Positions 27,798-37,397 of a stretch of DNA of 64,000 nt are shown piece by piece. Source of the DNA: UBA3064 sp023258775 (GTDB lineage Bacteria > Pseudomonadota > Gammaproteobacteria > Burkholderiales > Burkholderiaceae_E); assembly GCA_044355655.1 (NCBI GenBank), contig JBIKXS010000001.1, positions 124,001-188,000 of the forward strand, given 5' to 3'. The translations under genes and the position numbers were made by a program. How positions within the stretch are numbered: position 1 is the first letter of the stretch; the number at the start of each line of letters is the position of its first letter. Below the pieces are notes generated by a model. The model ran no database searches, was not told where the DNA came from, and saw nothing but the letters and a program-made list of their open reading frames with translations.

Positions 27798-28358
27798 ATG
27801 AGCCCCGCCGATATTCGACAGCAAGCCGAACAAAAAATGCTCAAGGCCATCGACTCGCTCAAGCATGTACTCTCGCGCATTCGTACGGGCAGAGCCCATG
27901 CCGGTCTGCTTGAACATGTACACGTTGATTATTACGGTAGCCAAGCACCACTGAGCCAAGTTGCCAACATCACCGTACTTGATGCACGCACGCTTGGGGT
28001 GAGTGTTTGGGAAAAGAAAATGGTAACCGTGGTTGATAAGGCTATTCGTGAAGCAGATCTTGGATTGAATCCAATTACGACCGGAGAACTCATTCGCGTG
28101 CCGATGCCGCCACTTTCAGAAGAGCGACGCAAAGAATTGGTGAAACTTGTGAAAGGCGAAGCTGAGCAAGCTAAGGTTGTCGTGCGAAATCTGCGTCGTG
28201 ACGCTAACGAACAGTTTAAAAAGCTCTTAAAGGACAAGGCAATGTCCGAAGACGAGGAGCGACGCTCTCAGGATGATGTACAAAAGCTTACCGATCGTTT
28301 CGTTGCTGAAATCGATAAGGTGATCGCAACAAAAGAGCAAGAGTTGATGGCGGTATAG
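27798..28358 (+). CDS. frr: Ribosome recycling factor
   Basis: Splits post-termination ribosomes together with EF-G. It is 186 residues (family 185-186) with RIRTGRAHAGLLEHVHVDYYG, the conserved hinge, and the C-terminal helices (QAKVVVRNLRRDANEQFKK). The ATG at 27798 is 12 bp after pyrH. Unambiguous. Confidence 0.98.
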   Translation: MSPADIRQQAEQKMLKAIDSLKHVLSRIRTGRAHAGLLEHVHVDYYGSQAPLSQVANITVLDARTLGVSVWEKKMVTVVDKAIREADLGLNPITTGELIRVPMPPLSEERRKELVKLVKGEAEQAKVVVRNLRRDANEQFKKLLKDKAMSEDEERRSQDDVQKLTDRFVAEIDKVIATKEQELMAV

Positions 28359-28419
28359 CCCTTGTATACTTGGTTTGAACCTGCCGCAGACCTGTTGCTG
28401 GTACTTGAACAACCGAGTT

Positions 28420-29175
28420 GTGAATAGTTCAACTCAGATCATTCCGAAGACCTCCAATACGCCGCAACATGTTGCTGTGATTATGGACGGCAATGGCAGA
28501 TGGGCCCGAGCGAGAGGCCTGCCCCGTGTGGCGGGTCACAAAAAGGGTGTTGATAGCGTCAGAAAGCTTGTCAGTGCCTGCGGTCGAGAGGGCATTGCAC
28601 AACTCACCCTGTTTGCATTTAGCTCGGAAAATTGGCGTCGTCCGCCCGATGAAGTTTCCTGGCTAATGGCTTTATTTGTCTCCCTATTGGAACGGGAGGT
28701 GAAGAACCTACACCATAATCAGGTTCGGCTACGGGTTATTGGAGACCTGTCTGCTTTTGAACCAAATCTACGAAACTTAATTCAAAACGCTGAGTCTTTA
28801 ACTTCGATTAATCAAGGCCTTAAGCTTACCATTGCAGCAAATTACGGTGGTCGTTGGGATCTGCTGCAGGCGATGCGGAACATGCTCGCTGCCAAACCGG
28901 GTTTGGCGCAAAACCCGGAAAAGATCGGCGAGGAAGATTTCTCGGCGTTTTTGACCATGGCAGATTCACCCGAGCCGGATCTATTCATCCGTACAGGTGG
29001 TGAACAACGCATCAGTAACTTTTTGCTTTGGCATCTCGCCTACACGGAGCTGTACTTCACCGAAACACTCTGGCCAGATTTCGACGAACAATCGTTCGAT
29101 CTGGCCTTGGAAAGTTATCGAGCGCGGGAGCGCCGTTTCGGTCGTACCAGCGAGCAACTCAAGGTCGAATCCTGA
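28420..29175 (+). CDS. uppS: Isoprenyl transferase (undecaprenyl diphosphate synthase)
   Basis: Cis-prenyltransferase that makes the C55 carrier for peptidoglycan and O-antigen. The 251-residue product contains HVAVIMDGNGRWA (catalytic Asp), RVAGHKKGV, LTLFAFSSENWRRP and the C-terminal LFIRTGGEQRISNFLLWHLAY with FTETLWPDFD. GTG 28420 is chosen because it yields the usual short lead before the motif. The frame extends to a TTG at 28375, which cannot be excluded. The stop overlaps the cdsA start (TGATG at 29173-29177). Confidence 0.96.
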   Translation: MNSSTQIIPKTSNTPQHVAVIMDGNGRWARARGLPRVAGHKKGVDSVRKLVSACGREGIAQLTLFAFSSENWRRPPDEVSWLMALFVSLLEREVKNLHHNQVRLRVIGDLSAFEPNLRNLIQNAESLTSINQGLKLTIAANYGGRWDLLQAMRNMLAAKPGLAQNPEKIGEEDFSAFLTMADSPEPDLFIRTGGEQRISNFLLWHLAYTELYFTETLWPDFDEQSFDLALESYRARERRFGRTSEQLKVES

Positions 29176-30059
29176 TGCTCCTGCGCAGGGTTGTAACGGC
29201 CCTCGCTTTACTGTCGATTCTGATTCCTGCATTGCTTGCACCGCAAACCTGGATTTGGGCAGCATTCTCTTTCGTCTTTGTCATGCTTGCAGCCTGGGAG
29301 TGGTTGCGCCTATTGGAGCCATCACGATCCCAAAGCTCGGTGTTTTTTGCGATGTTGATTCTTGGAACAATATTGCTCTTCGATCATGTGTTTCAGGAGC
29401 GGCGCTGGCTAGAAGACCTCGTCACAGCGAGTTGTTTTGTTGCCGCGACACTGTGGCTTGTGCTCGTGCCCCGATCGTTAAGGGGAAAAACACTGCCAGC
29501 TTGGCTGCAGGCATGGCTTGCCTGGCTGTTTTTGCTAGCAGCATGGATGGCCTTGCTTGAATTACATCGAATCGATTTGCTGCTGCTCTTTTCCGGTCTT
29601 GCCCTGGTATGGATCGCTGATATTGCTGCCTACTTCGCCGGTAGGCGTTTTGGGAAACGAAAGCTTGCGCCGACCATCAGTCCTGGCAAGACCCAAGAGG
29701 GGGCAATCGGCGCATGTCTTGCCGTTGGATTGATTGGTGTGGCAAGCATTTGGCTTAGTGCTGAGCCATGGGCTCAGTTGTTGTCGCGTCGGTGGTTTGA
29801 CCTGCTGGCACCGATGATGAATGAAACAATGGCGCTATTAACCGTGCTGGGCCTCTTGTTAGTCCTTGTGATTCTTAGCATCATCGGGGATCTATATGAG
29901 TCTCAACTTAAGCGGCTTGCAGGCGTGAAAGATAGCTCAAACTTGCTACCAGGTCACGGCGGTATTTTGGATCGAATCGACGCACTTATACCAACGCTGC
30001 CAGCGATTGTCGTCATCGACCGCTGGCTGCATTGGCTTGTCGCTGGAATCGCTGCATGA
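29175..30059 (+). CDS. cdsA: Phosphatidate cytidylyltransferase
   Basis: Integral membrane enzyme making CDP-diacylglycerol from phosphatidate and CTP, the branch point of phospholipid synthesis. The 294-residue product is rich in transmembrane helices from the N terminus on. It carries the CdsA signature near the end: SIIGDLYESQLKRLAGVKD, then SSNLLPGHGGILDRIDAL. The ATG at 29175 overlaps the uppS stop, and its own stop overlaps the dxr ATG, so all three are translationally coupled. Confidence 0.96.
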   Translation: MLLRRVVTALALLSILIPALLAPQTWIWAAFSFVFVMLAAWEWLRLLEPSRSQSSVFFAMLILGTILLFDHVFQERRWLEDLVTASCFVAATLWLVLVPRSLRGKTLPAWLQAWLAWLFLLAAWMALLELHRIDLLLLFSGLALVWIADIAAYFAGRRFGKRKLAPTISPGKTQEGAIGACLAVGLIGVASIWLSAEPWAQLLSRRWFDLLAPMMNETMALLTVLGLLLVLVILSIIGDLYESQLKRLAGVKDSSNLLPGHGGILDRIDALIPTLPAIVVIDRWLHWLVAGIAA

Positions 30060-31315
30060 AGTCGATTGCATTACTTGGTGGAACAGGTTCGATCGGTGAC
30101 AGCACGCTTGATGTGATTGCCCAACATCCGGAGCGCTTTCGTTTAAGGTCGATTTCGGGTTACCGCAACATTGCCAAGCTGATTGAGATTTGCAAACGTT
30201 TCCGACCTGACCGTGTTGTGGTGGCAAATGAGCAATCAGCCAAGCTTATTCGCGACGCATTAGCCGGGGCAGATTTTACTGGCACAGATTGCGGAGAAAG
30301 TGCTGAGATTTTGTGGGGTGCTGATGGTTTGGATGCGATCGCAGCTGATGCGGCAGTCGATGTTGTTGTTGCCGCAATCGTTGGCGCGGCCGGACTTTCA
30401 TCCGCACTTGCAGCGGCGCGCGCAGGAAAAATCATTGCCCTTGCCAACAAGGAAGCACTCGTCATGAGTGGATCGCTTTTGAGCGAACTGTGTTTGCGCC
30501 ATGGAGCAAGATTGTTGCCCATCGATAGTGAGCACAATGCCGTATTTCAGTGTCTGCCATTTGCCGCAGCTGCCCGGCAGGGACAAGAAGGTCTTGCAAG
30601 TCTCGCATCAAGTGATCGCTTCGGTGTTGAATCGATTACGTTGACCGCTTCCGGCGGCCCATTCCGAACCTGGACCCACGAACAAATGAAGAGGGCAACG
30701 GTGCGAGAGGCGGTCAAGCATCCGAATTGGAGCATGGGACAAAAGATCTCTGTTGATTCTGCAAGCTTGATGAATAAGGGGCTTGAACTTATTGAAGCAC
30801 AAAGACTTTTCAATGTAAGCCCCGATAAGCTCCAGGTGTTGATCCATCCTCAAAGCATTGTGCACGCTATGGTGCAATACCGCGACGGCTCAGTCATTGC
30901 GCAACTTGGCGCGCCCGATATGCGAACACCGATTGCACAAGTTCTTGGTTGGATCGATGGTCCAGCACATCGAATTGGCAGTGGTGTGAAAGCGCTCGAT
31001 TTGAGCCGAATTGCTCGCCTAGACTTTGAATTGCCCGATCTTGAGCGTTTTCCCGCACTTGGCCTCGCTATCGATGCGATGCGGACCGGGGGTAATGCGC
31101 CTTGTGTACTCAATGCTGCCAACGAAGTTGCTGTAGCAGGATTTTTGGCAAATCGATGCCGATTCACCGATATTGCCGCATGTGTGGCAGTGGTACTCCA
31201 TAAGATGGCAAACTCGGCGGCGCCTGACTCGCTTGAAGCAGTTCTTCAAACCGATGCTCAAGCAAGGAGTCTGGCTGATGAGGCCATGGCAAGTCTTCGT
31301 TCGAGGTATGCATGA
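30056..31315 (+). CDS. dxr: 1-deoxy-D-xylulose 5-phosphate reductoisomerase
   Basis: Second step of the MEP isoprenoid pathway, NADPH- and metal-dependent. It is 419 residues with the N-terminal NADPH loop IALLGGTGSIGDSTLDVI, the block LANKEALVMSG, the metal-binding LLPIDSEHNAVFQCL, SGGPFRTW and KHPNWSMGQKISVDSASLMN. It starts at the ATG at 30056 in an ATGA overlap with cdsA and ends in an ATGA overlap with rseP. It feeds the uppS-made carrier encoded two genes upstream. Confidence 0.97.
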   Translation: MKSIALLGGTGSIGDSTLDVIAQHPERFRLRSISGYRNIAKLIEICKRFRPDRVVVANEQSAKLIRDALAGADFTGTDCGESAEILWGADGLDAIAADAAVDVVVAAIVGAAGLSSALAAARAGKIIALANKEALVMSGSLLSELCLRHGARLLPIDSEHNAVFQCLPFAAAARQGQEGLASLASSDRFGVESITLTASGGPFRTWTHEQMKRATVREAVKHPNWSMGQKISVDSASLMNKGLELIEAQRLFNVSPDKLQVLIHPQSIVHAMVQYRDGSVIAQLGAPDMRTPIAQVLGWIDGPAHRIGSGVKALDLSRIARLDFELPDLERFPALGLAIDAMRTGGNAPCVLNAANEVAVAGFLANRCRFTDIAACVAVVLHKMANSAAPDSLEAVLQTDAQARSLADEAMASLRSRYA

Positions 31316-32658
31316 CCGTTGTTTATTTCCTGCTAGCGATCACGTTTTTGGTTTTTGTGCATGAGTTGGGACACTTTCTCGCGGCACGTTTCTGCGGAGT
31401 CCGAGTTTTGAGCTTTTCCATCGGGTTTGGGCCCGCGATTGCGAGCATTCAGTGGCGGGGAACCGAGTATCGACTGGCGATGATCCCACTTGGAGGCTAT
31501 GTGAAAATGCTCGGTGAAAGTTCCGAGCAACATCCTAACTTAGCTGAATCCTTTGCGGCGCAGTCGCCGTGGCGACGTGCTTGGATTTCATTAGCTGGCC
31601 CACTTGCCAATTTGTTGCTTGCCTGGTTTTTATTCGCCGCTTTGGTCTGGCAGCAGCCAGAACAACTCTCATCACTGATCGATGCGCCGGAGCCATCAAC
31701 TTGGGCGGCGAGTCGAGGCCTTGAAGCTGGTGATCGCGTTGTCGGGGTCGGTGATGAGAAAATCAAAACCTGGCGCGACCTCGAGTTGGCGCTCCGAAGC
31801 ACAGGCAATGAGCCGATTGAGCTTCATTTTGAAAAGCAAGGGATCGTTGAGCTCAAGCCCAACGAGGGTCTTGCCATGACCTCAACTGGAAGCGCACCTG
31901 ACTTATTAAACCCACGTGTTCTTGGCTTACGGCCAATGGTTATTGAGCTTTCAATTGGGCAGGTGCTTCCGCAAAGCCCCGCAGAAAGTGCTGGCCTACG
32001 TGCGGGCGACCGCCTGATTCGGGTTGATGATCAGCCTGTTCGAGACGCGAAAGTCTTGATCGACTCAATTCGCCAATCTGCTGGCCATCCGATGCGCTTT
32101 GACGTTGAGCGTGAGGGTGAGCGTATGCAAATCCAAGTCACCCCGGTTGTCGAGTCGCGAGCGCAAGGTGCTGCATCCAAGGAAGCCAATACGAAAGCAA
32201 GCCAGGGAGCGGCGAAGATCGGGGCAAGTTTGAGTCCAGGATTTGACATGGTGCAAATGCCCAGAGATTGGTACAACCTGGTCGCATCTGCCAGCATCCA
32301 GACTTGGCATGTGACCGCACTGACCGTCTCAAGTCTCTGGCGGATGTTGACGGGTGAGCTTTCTTGGCGCCAGCTCGGTGGTCCAGTGAGTATTGCCGAT
32401 CAAGCCGGTCAAAGCGCACAACGGGGTGCGAATGCCTATCTTGGTTTTCTCGCGGTGCTCAGCATCGGGCTTTTCGTGCTCAATATGATTCCTCTGCCCA
32501 TGCTTGACGGTGGGCATTTGGTATATTGCGCCATTGAGATCTTTCGCGGGCGCGCCTTGTCCGAGGCGATTCGAATGCGATTGCAACAGCTTGGTCTTAC
32601 GGCCATTCTGGCGCTCACCATGATTGCCCTATGGAATGATTTTTCGAGATTCTTATAA
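31312..32658 (+). CDS. rseP: Site-2 protease RseP (membrane zinc metalloprotease)
   Basis: Intramembrane protease that cuts the anti-sigma factor RseA in the envelope stress response and clears signal peptides. It is 448 residues with HELGH in the first membrane helix (17-21), two PDZ domains (around GLEAGDRVVGVGDEKIKTW and SAGLRAGDRLIRVDDQPV), and the C-terminal membrane motif NMIPLPMLDGGHLV supplying the third zinc ligand. Four-base overlap with dxr; bamA follows after 14 bp, matching its envelope role. Confidence 0.96.
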   Translation: MTVVYFLLAITFLVFVHELGHFLAARFCGVRVLSFSIGFGPAIASIQWRGTEYRLAMIPLGGYVKMLGESSEQHPNLAESFAAQSPWRRAWISLAGPLANLLLAWFLFAALVWQQPEQLSSLIDAPEPSTWAASRGLEAGDRVVGVGDEKIKTWRDLELALRSTGNEPIELHFEKQGIVELKPNEGLAMTSTGSAPDLLNPRVLGLRPMVIELSIGQVLPQSPAESAGLRAGDRLIRVDDQPVRDAKVLIDSIRQSAGHPMRFDVEREGERMQIQVTPVVESRAQGAASKEANTKASQGAAKIGASLSPGFDMVQMPRDWYNLVASASIQTWHVTALTVSSLWRMLTGELSWRQLGGPVSIADQAGQSAQRGANAYLGFLAVLSIGLFVLNMIPLPMLDGGHLVYCAIEIFRGRALSEAIRMRLQQLGLTAILALTMIALWNDFSRFL

Positions 32659-32672
32659 GTTAAAGCTAACCC

Positions 32673-35030
32673 GTGAACCGCACCAACTGCAACTCGTCCA
32701 AGCTTTTAAGCCTACGGTTTTTACCATCGTTTTGGTGCCTGTTCTTGGTACTTATAACTTTTTCAGGGCTTGTAAGATCAGCTTTCGCATTTGAAGCCTT
32801 CAGAGTCGCTGATATACGCATTGAAGGAATTCAGCGAACAGACCCAGGTACAGTGTTCAGCTATCTACCGGTACGCATCGGCGATAGTATTCAGCAGGCG
32901 CAGGCGATTAGCGCCATACGTGCGCTTTTTGCCACTGGCTTTTACAAGGATGTTCGCCTCGAGCGTGACGGTAATGTTCTGGTGGTTTACATTGAGGAAC
33001 GCCCTGCAGTCGGATCGGTGAGCTTTGACGGTATTAAGGAATTCGACAAAGAAATGATTCGCAAGGCACTGTCCGATTCCGGACTTGCAGAGGGACGTAT
33101 TTTTGACCGTAGCTTGCTTGATCGAGCCGAACAGGAGCTCAAACGGCAGTACCTGTCACGAGGAAAATATGCGGTGCGTGTTATTGCGACCGTCACCCCG
33201 CTCGAGCGCAATCGTGTTGCAGTGAATTTGGAAGTCACCGAAGGCGAAAACGCCAAGATTGCCCAGATCAATTTTGTTGGAAACTCAGCATTTTCGGAGC
33301 GACAACTTCTCGATCAAATTAAGCTTCAACGCCCCGGATGGACAACCTGGTATACCAAGAACGATCAATATTCGAAGGAAAAACTTCAAGCGGACCTTGA
33401 GGCACTTCGTTCGTTTTATACGGAGCGTGGCTATCTCGAATTCCAGGTCGATTCGACCCAGGTATCAATCACGCCTGACCGCCAGGATGTGTACATCACC
33501 ATCGCATTAAAAGAGGGAGAGCAGTTCCGAGTAGCAGATGTTGCCTTCGGCGGCGTTCTTTTGGGGAGAGAAGACGTCTTTCGAGCTGCGATGAAATTGA
33601 AGCGGGGCGACGTGTTTAATGGGCGATTGCTAAGCGAGAGCACCAAACGTATGACTGACGAGTTGGCGGTGCTTGGCTACGCTTTTGCCACTGTCAACCC
33701 GGCGCCTGAGGTCATTAGAAATCGACGAGAAGTGAATTTTACCGTGATGATCGACCCTGGCCGCCGAGTGTACGTCCGTCGGATCAACATTTCTGGTAAC
33801 GCACGAACCAAGGACGAGGTGATTAGACGCGAGCTTAGGCAGTTTGAAGACTCCTGGTACGACGCCGGAAGGATACGCTTGTCAAGGGAGCGTGTTCAAC
33901 GCACCGGATTCTTTAAGCAAGTTCAGATCGACACCGTACCTGTCCCAAACACTGCCGATCAGGTGGATCTATCTGTTGTAGTGGAAGAGTTGCCAACGGG
34001 TAGCTTTAATATTGGAGCGGGGTTTTCCTCAACAGAAAAAGTTGTTTTCACTGCGGGTATCAATGAGAGCAACGTTTTTGGGTCGGGGCAGTCGCTGTCC
34101 CTGAATGTCAATACCAGCAGGCTTTACCAAACTGTTGCAGTTTCATGGTCGAATCCGTATTGGCGAACAGATGGCATTGGTCGGTCGGTTGATCTCTACA
34201 CTCGAAAGTTCGATGCTGCAACCCTAAATTTAGGGCAGTACACCCTACGTAACAATGGCGCAGGCATCCGTTTTTTTATGCCTTACACCGAGTTCACGAA
34301 ACTTGGTGCCGGTATATCTTTTGAGCAAAATCAGGTGAGTCTCGGCGCAAATCCGCCGCAACGATTTTCCAATTTCGTAAATTTGTTCGGCGATGGGCCA
34401 AGTGCTCTTGTGAGTAACTTTAGCTGGTCAAGGGACAGCCGCGATAGTGCCTTTCAGCCACGAGAGGGAGCTCTAATGGTTGCGAGTTTGGATACTGCTT
34501 TGCCCGGTCTCGATTTGCAGTACTTCCGTTTAACGCATGTACAAAACTGGTATTTCCCGGTAAGCCGTCAGTTGACTTTGGGTTTAACCGCCGATCTGGG
34601 CTACGGACAAGCATACGGTGGCTTACCTTATCCATTCTTTAAAAATTTCTATGCTGGTGGTATAGGAAGCGTTCGTGGTTACTTTCCTTCCTCCCTAGGT
34701 CCAAGGGACAGCATCGATGGTACTGCCTTGGGTGGACGCGCCAAAACGGTGTTCAACGCTGAATTAGGGTTTCCAATCCCTGGTACCAAAGGCGATTTGG
34801 GACTCAGAGCCTTCGTGTTTACTGATGCAGGTAACGTCTACCTCACTGACTCGCTTAACGGTTTACAGAAAGGCTCCTCCGGATCTGGCCCCCTCAGATA
34901 CTCCGCAGGTCTTGGCATTGCATGGACTTCACCGTTTGGCCCACTTAAGCTCAGCATAGGCGTCCCCATTGGTTCGGAGCCAAGTGACCGTACGCAAAAG
35001 CTGCAGTTTCAAGTTGGCGCTGGCCTGTAA
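32673..35030 (+). CDS. bamA: Outer membrane protein assembly factor BamA
   Basis: Central component of the BAM complex that inserts beta-barrel proteins into the outer membrane. It is 785 residues, starting at GTG 32673. A signal peptide ends near SAFA-FEAF. Five POTRA repeats follow (the first opens with RVADIRIEGIQRTDPGTVF), then a 16-strand barrel with the conserved GSVRGYFPSSLGPRD loop and terminal signature ending KLQFQVGAGL. Gene order rseP-bamA-skp-lpxD-fabZ-lpxA-lpxB is conserved in proteobacteria. Confidence 0.97.
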   Translation: MNRTNCNSSKLLSLRFLPSFWCLFLVLITFSGLVRSAFAFEAFRVADIRIEGIQRTDPGTVFSYLPVRIGDSIQQAQAISAIRALFATGFYKDVRLERDGNVLVVYIEERPAVGSVSFDGIKEFDKEMIRKALSDSGLAEGRIFDRSLLDRAEQELKRQYLSRGKYAVRVIATVTPLERNRVAVNLEVTEGENAKIAQINFVGNSAFSERQLLDQIKLQRPGWTTWYTKNDQYSKEKLQADLEALRSFYTERGYLEFQVDSTQVSITPDRQDVYITIALKEGEQFRVADVAFGGVLLGREDVFRAAMKLKRGDVFNGRLLSESTKRMTDELAVLGYAFATVNPAPEVIRNRREVNFTVMIDPGRRVYVRRINISGNARTKDEVIRRELRQFEDSWYDAGRIRLSRERVQRTGFFKQVQIDTVPVPNTADQVDLSVVVEELPTGSFNIGAGFSSTEKVVFTAGINESNVFGSGQSLSLNVNTSRLYQTVAVSWSNPYWRTDGIGRSVDLYTRKFDAATLNLGQYTLRNNGAGIRFFMPYTEFTKLGAGISFEQNQVSLGANPPQRFSNFVNLFGDGPSALVSNFSWSRDSRDSAFQPREGALMVASLDTALPGLDLQYFRLTHVQNWYFPVSRQLTLGLTADLGYGQAYGGLPYPFFKNFYAGGIGSVRGYFPSSLGPRDSIDGTALGGRAKTVFNAELGFPIPGTKGDLGLRAFVFTDAGNVYLTDSLNGLQKGSSGSGPLRYSAGLGIAWTSPFGPLKLSIGVPIGSEPSDRTQKLQFQVGAGL

Positions 35031-35144
35031 GTTGAGGATAGCCGCTTTTTGGATCACAAAGTTGTGCGATCATCGCGCTTGTTTTCCCGGATTTGATATC
35101 TTAACTGGAACTGTCCGCTATGCTCTTCATTGAAACCCTTTGCC

Positions 35145-35726
35145 ATGCGTAATGTTTCTTCATTCTCTACATTATTGCGAGTTCTTGCACCTCTCTTCGG
35201 CGCGGTAGCCGATAGATTAAATGCTGGCCTCTTTTTTGTTCTTTCAATGTCACTAATCTGTGCGCATTCAAATCTGTCATTGGCCGCTGAGGCACCGCGG
35301 ATCGCGGTCGTACAGACCGAACGAATTCTTCGAGAGGCGGCGCCAGCAAAGGCTGCGCAAAGCAAACTCGAACAGGAGTTTGGGAAGCGCGATAAGGAGC
35401 TGCAAGATCTAGGCGTCAAACTAAAGCAAGCTGGCGAGCGGCTTGAGCGTGACGCGAGTGTCATGGCCGAGTCGGAACGTGCCAGAAGGCAGCGAGAGGT
35501 TGCGGACTTGGATAAAGAATTTCAGCGTCGGCAGCGCGAATTCCGCGAAGACTTGAATCAGCGTCGTAACGAAGAGCTTTCCCAAGTGGTTGAGCGGGTA
35601 AATCGCGTGATTCGCCAAATTGCAGAGCAAGAAAAGTTTGATCTTGTCCTTCAAGAGGCTGTTTACTTCAGCCCTCGAATCGATCTGACTGACAAAGTGC
35701 TGCGCGCACTTTCGGGCGCTAAGTAA
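35145..35726 (+). CDS. skp: OmpH/Skp-family periplasmic chaperone
   Basis: Trimeric holdase that carries unfolded outer-membrane proteins to BamA. The 193-residue product has a long N-terminal segment whose hydrophobic part (AGLFFVLSMSLICA) ends near SLAAEAPRIAVVQTERIL. The coiled-coil tentacles follow (KRDKELQDLGVKLKQAGERL; RQREVADLDKEFQRRQREF), then the closing beta strand FDLVLQEAVYFSPRIDLT. The ATG at 35145 is used; the pre-hydrophobic part is longer than usual for a signal peptide, so the true start may differ. Confidence 0.9.
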   Translation: MRNVSSFSTLLRVLAPLFGAVADRLNAGLFFVLSMSLICAHSNLSLAAEAPRIAVVQTERILREAAPAKAAQSKLEQEFGKRDKELQDLGVKLKQAGERLERDASVMAESERARRQREVADLDKEFQRRQREFREDLNQRRNEELSQVVERVNRVIRQIAEQEKFDLVLQEAVYFSPRIDLTDKVLRALSGAK

Positions 35727-35809
35727 TTCGCCGCGGAGCAGCTAAAGCGTTTACGGATCCGAGTTATGAGATCTATAGCGCCTGGTCAACATCGGTGAGT
35801 TCTGGGCTT

Positions 35810-36868
35810 ATGCCAAAGTCAATTGCCTTTGGACAACTCCAACAACCAATTGGGGGAGACTGTTCACTCGACCCAGACTATCCCATTACAGGATTAGCAA
35901 CACTTATTGCTGCTGGGGCTAGTCAACTCAGCTTTCTTGCTTCGACGAAGTACCGCCAAGATGCGGCAAAGACTTGCGCCGCTGCGGTCTTGGTCAGGGC
36001 ACATGACGTCGATTTCCTGCCCTCAGGGACAAGTCCATGGATTGTGGACGATCCCTATCTTGCTTACGCACAACTGTCAGCGCAGTGGCGGTTTAACGGT
36101 GACGATGAACTTGATGATGAAACACGACAAGTAGCGATTGCAAAAAACGCACGCTTGGGCGAGGGCGTGATCTTGGGCGCTGGTGCAAGCATCGGATCTG
36201 GCGCAATGATCGGTGACAAAGTCCGTCTGGGTCCTGGCGTGCATGTCGGGCCAGGATCGGTCATTGGATCGTACTGTGAGTTACGTGCAGGCGTCGTGGT
36301 CGAACATCATTGCACGATCGGCGCTCATGTCCTCATTCATGCCAATACAGTGATTGGTTCGGATGGTTTTGGGTTTGCGCGAACCCGCCAGGGGCAGTGG
36401 GTGAAGATTCATCAGCTTGGTTCGGTGCAGATTGCCTCTGATGTTGAAATTGGTGCTCATTGCAGTGTTGATCGTGGAGCTTTGGATCCCACAAACATTG
36501 GTCGCGGTTCTAAGCTCGATAACCAAATTCAGATCGGCCACAATGTTTATATTGGTGAAGACTGCGCCATTGCAGGTTGCGTTGGTATTGCGGGCAGTAC
36601 GAGGCTAGGTCACCGCGTCATGGTTGGCGGAGGCGCTGGGATTCTTGGACATCTGAACATTGCTGATGATGTCGTCATTGCCGCGATGAGTTTAGTCACA
36701 CAATCGATTTTTCAAGCTGGTGTCTACGGAGGCGTTTTTCCGCAGATGCCGCAAAAGCAAGCCGATCGCAGTGCTGCGGTTCTCAAGCAATTGCCAAGTT
36801 TAAGAGCCCGCATCATGCGTCTTGAGGCCGGAAACGGGCAACACCGAGGGAGTACCTCACGTGAATGA
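35810..36868 (+). CDS. lpxD: UDP-3-O-acylglucosamine N-acyltransferase
   Basis: Third lipid A enzyme, adding the N-linked acyl chain from acyl-ACP. The 352-residue product has the N-terminal uridine-binding domain, a long left-handed beta-helix of hexapeptide repeats and the catalytic stretch IGSDGFGFA with neighbouring His. The ATG at 35810 (MPKSIAFGQL) matches the usual start. A GTG five codons upstream is possible. It overlaps the fabZ start by 8 bp. Confidence 0.96.
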   Translation: MPKSIAFGQLQQPIGGDCSLDPDYPITGLATLIAAGASQLSFLASTKYRQDAAKTCAAAVLVRAHDVDFLPSGTSPWIVDDPYLAYAQLSAQWRFNGDDELDDETRQVAIAKNARLGEGVILGAGASIGSGAMIGDKVRLGPGVHVGPGSVIGSYCELRAGVVVEHHCTIGAHVLIHANTVIGSDGFGFARTRQGQWVKIHQLGSVQIASDVEIGAHCSVDRGALDPTNIGRGSKLDNQIQIGHNVYIGEDCAIAGCVGIAGSTRLGHRVMVGGGAGILGHLNIADDVVIAAMSLVTQSIFQAGVYGGVFPQMPQKQADRSAAVLKQLPSLRARIMRLEAGNGQHRGSTSRE

Positions 36869-37343
36869 AGTGATTGATCCGTCTGAAAAGACGCCTGCCA
36901 GCCTTGACATCCGAGGCATCCTGGAACACCTGCCGCACCGATATCCGATGCTCATGGTTGACCGGGTTCTTGAGATTGTCCCAGGACAATCAATCCATGC
37001 GATCAAGAACGTTAGTATTAATGAAGCGTTCTTTATGGGACATTTCCCCCATATACCTGTGATGCCTGGTGTTCTAATGATTGAAGCGCTCGCGCAAGCA
37101 GCTGGTATTCTATCTTTTCAAACAATCGGTCAAACTGCTGATCCGCATTCAGTTTTTTACTTTGTTGGTATTGATGGGGCCCGTTTCAAGCGACCTGTTG
37201 GGCCTGGCGACCAATTGCATCTCAAGGTCAATATCCTGCGCTCAAAGGGTGGAATTTGGAAGTACGAGGCCAAAGCAATGGTCGATGATCAGTTGGCTGT
37301 CGATGCCGAGTTAATGTGCACTATGCGTAAAGTTGAAATCTAG
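36861..37343 (+). CDS. fabZ: 3-hydroxyacyl-ACP dehydratase
   Basis: Hot-dog-fold dehydratase of fatty acid elongation, competing with LpxA for the 3-hydroxyacyl-ACP pool. It is 160 residues with LPHRYPMLMVDRVLE, the active-site GHFPHIPVMPGVLMIEALAQ block and FARFKRPVGPGD-like VGIDGARFKRPVGPGD. GTG 36861 is chosen: GAGGGAG lies about eight bases upstream and the start overlaps the lpxD stop. The frame is open further upstream inside lpxD. Confidence 0.96.
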   Translation: MNEVIDPSEKTPASLDIRGILEHLPHRYPMLMVDRVLEIVPGQSIHAIKNVSINEAFFMGHFPHIPVMPGVLMIEALAQAAGILSFQTIGQTADPHSVFYFVGIDGARFKRPVGPGDQLHLKVNILRSKGGIWKYEAKAMVDDQLAVDAELMCTMRKVEI

Positions 37344-37397
37344 AAGCGAGCGCCATGCTTGAGGCTTATGGATAAGAAGACTAACTGAAGAAGAATC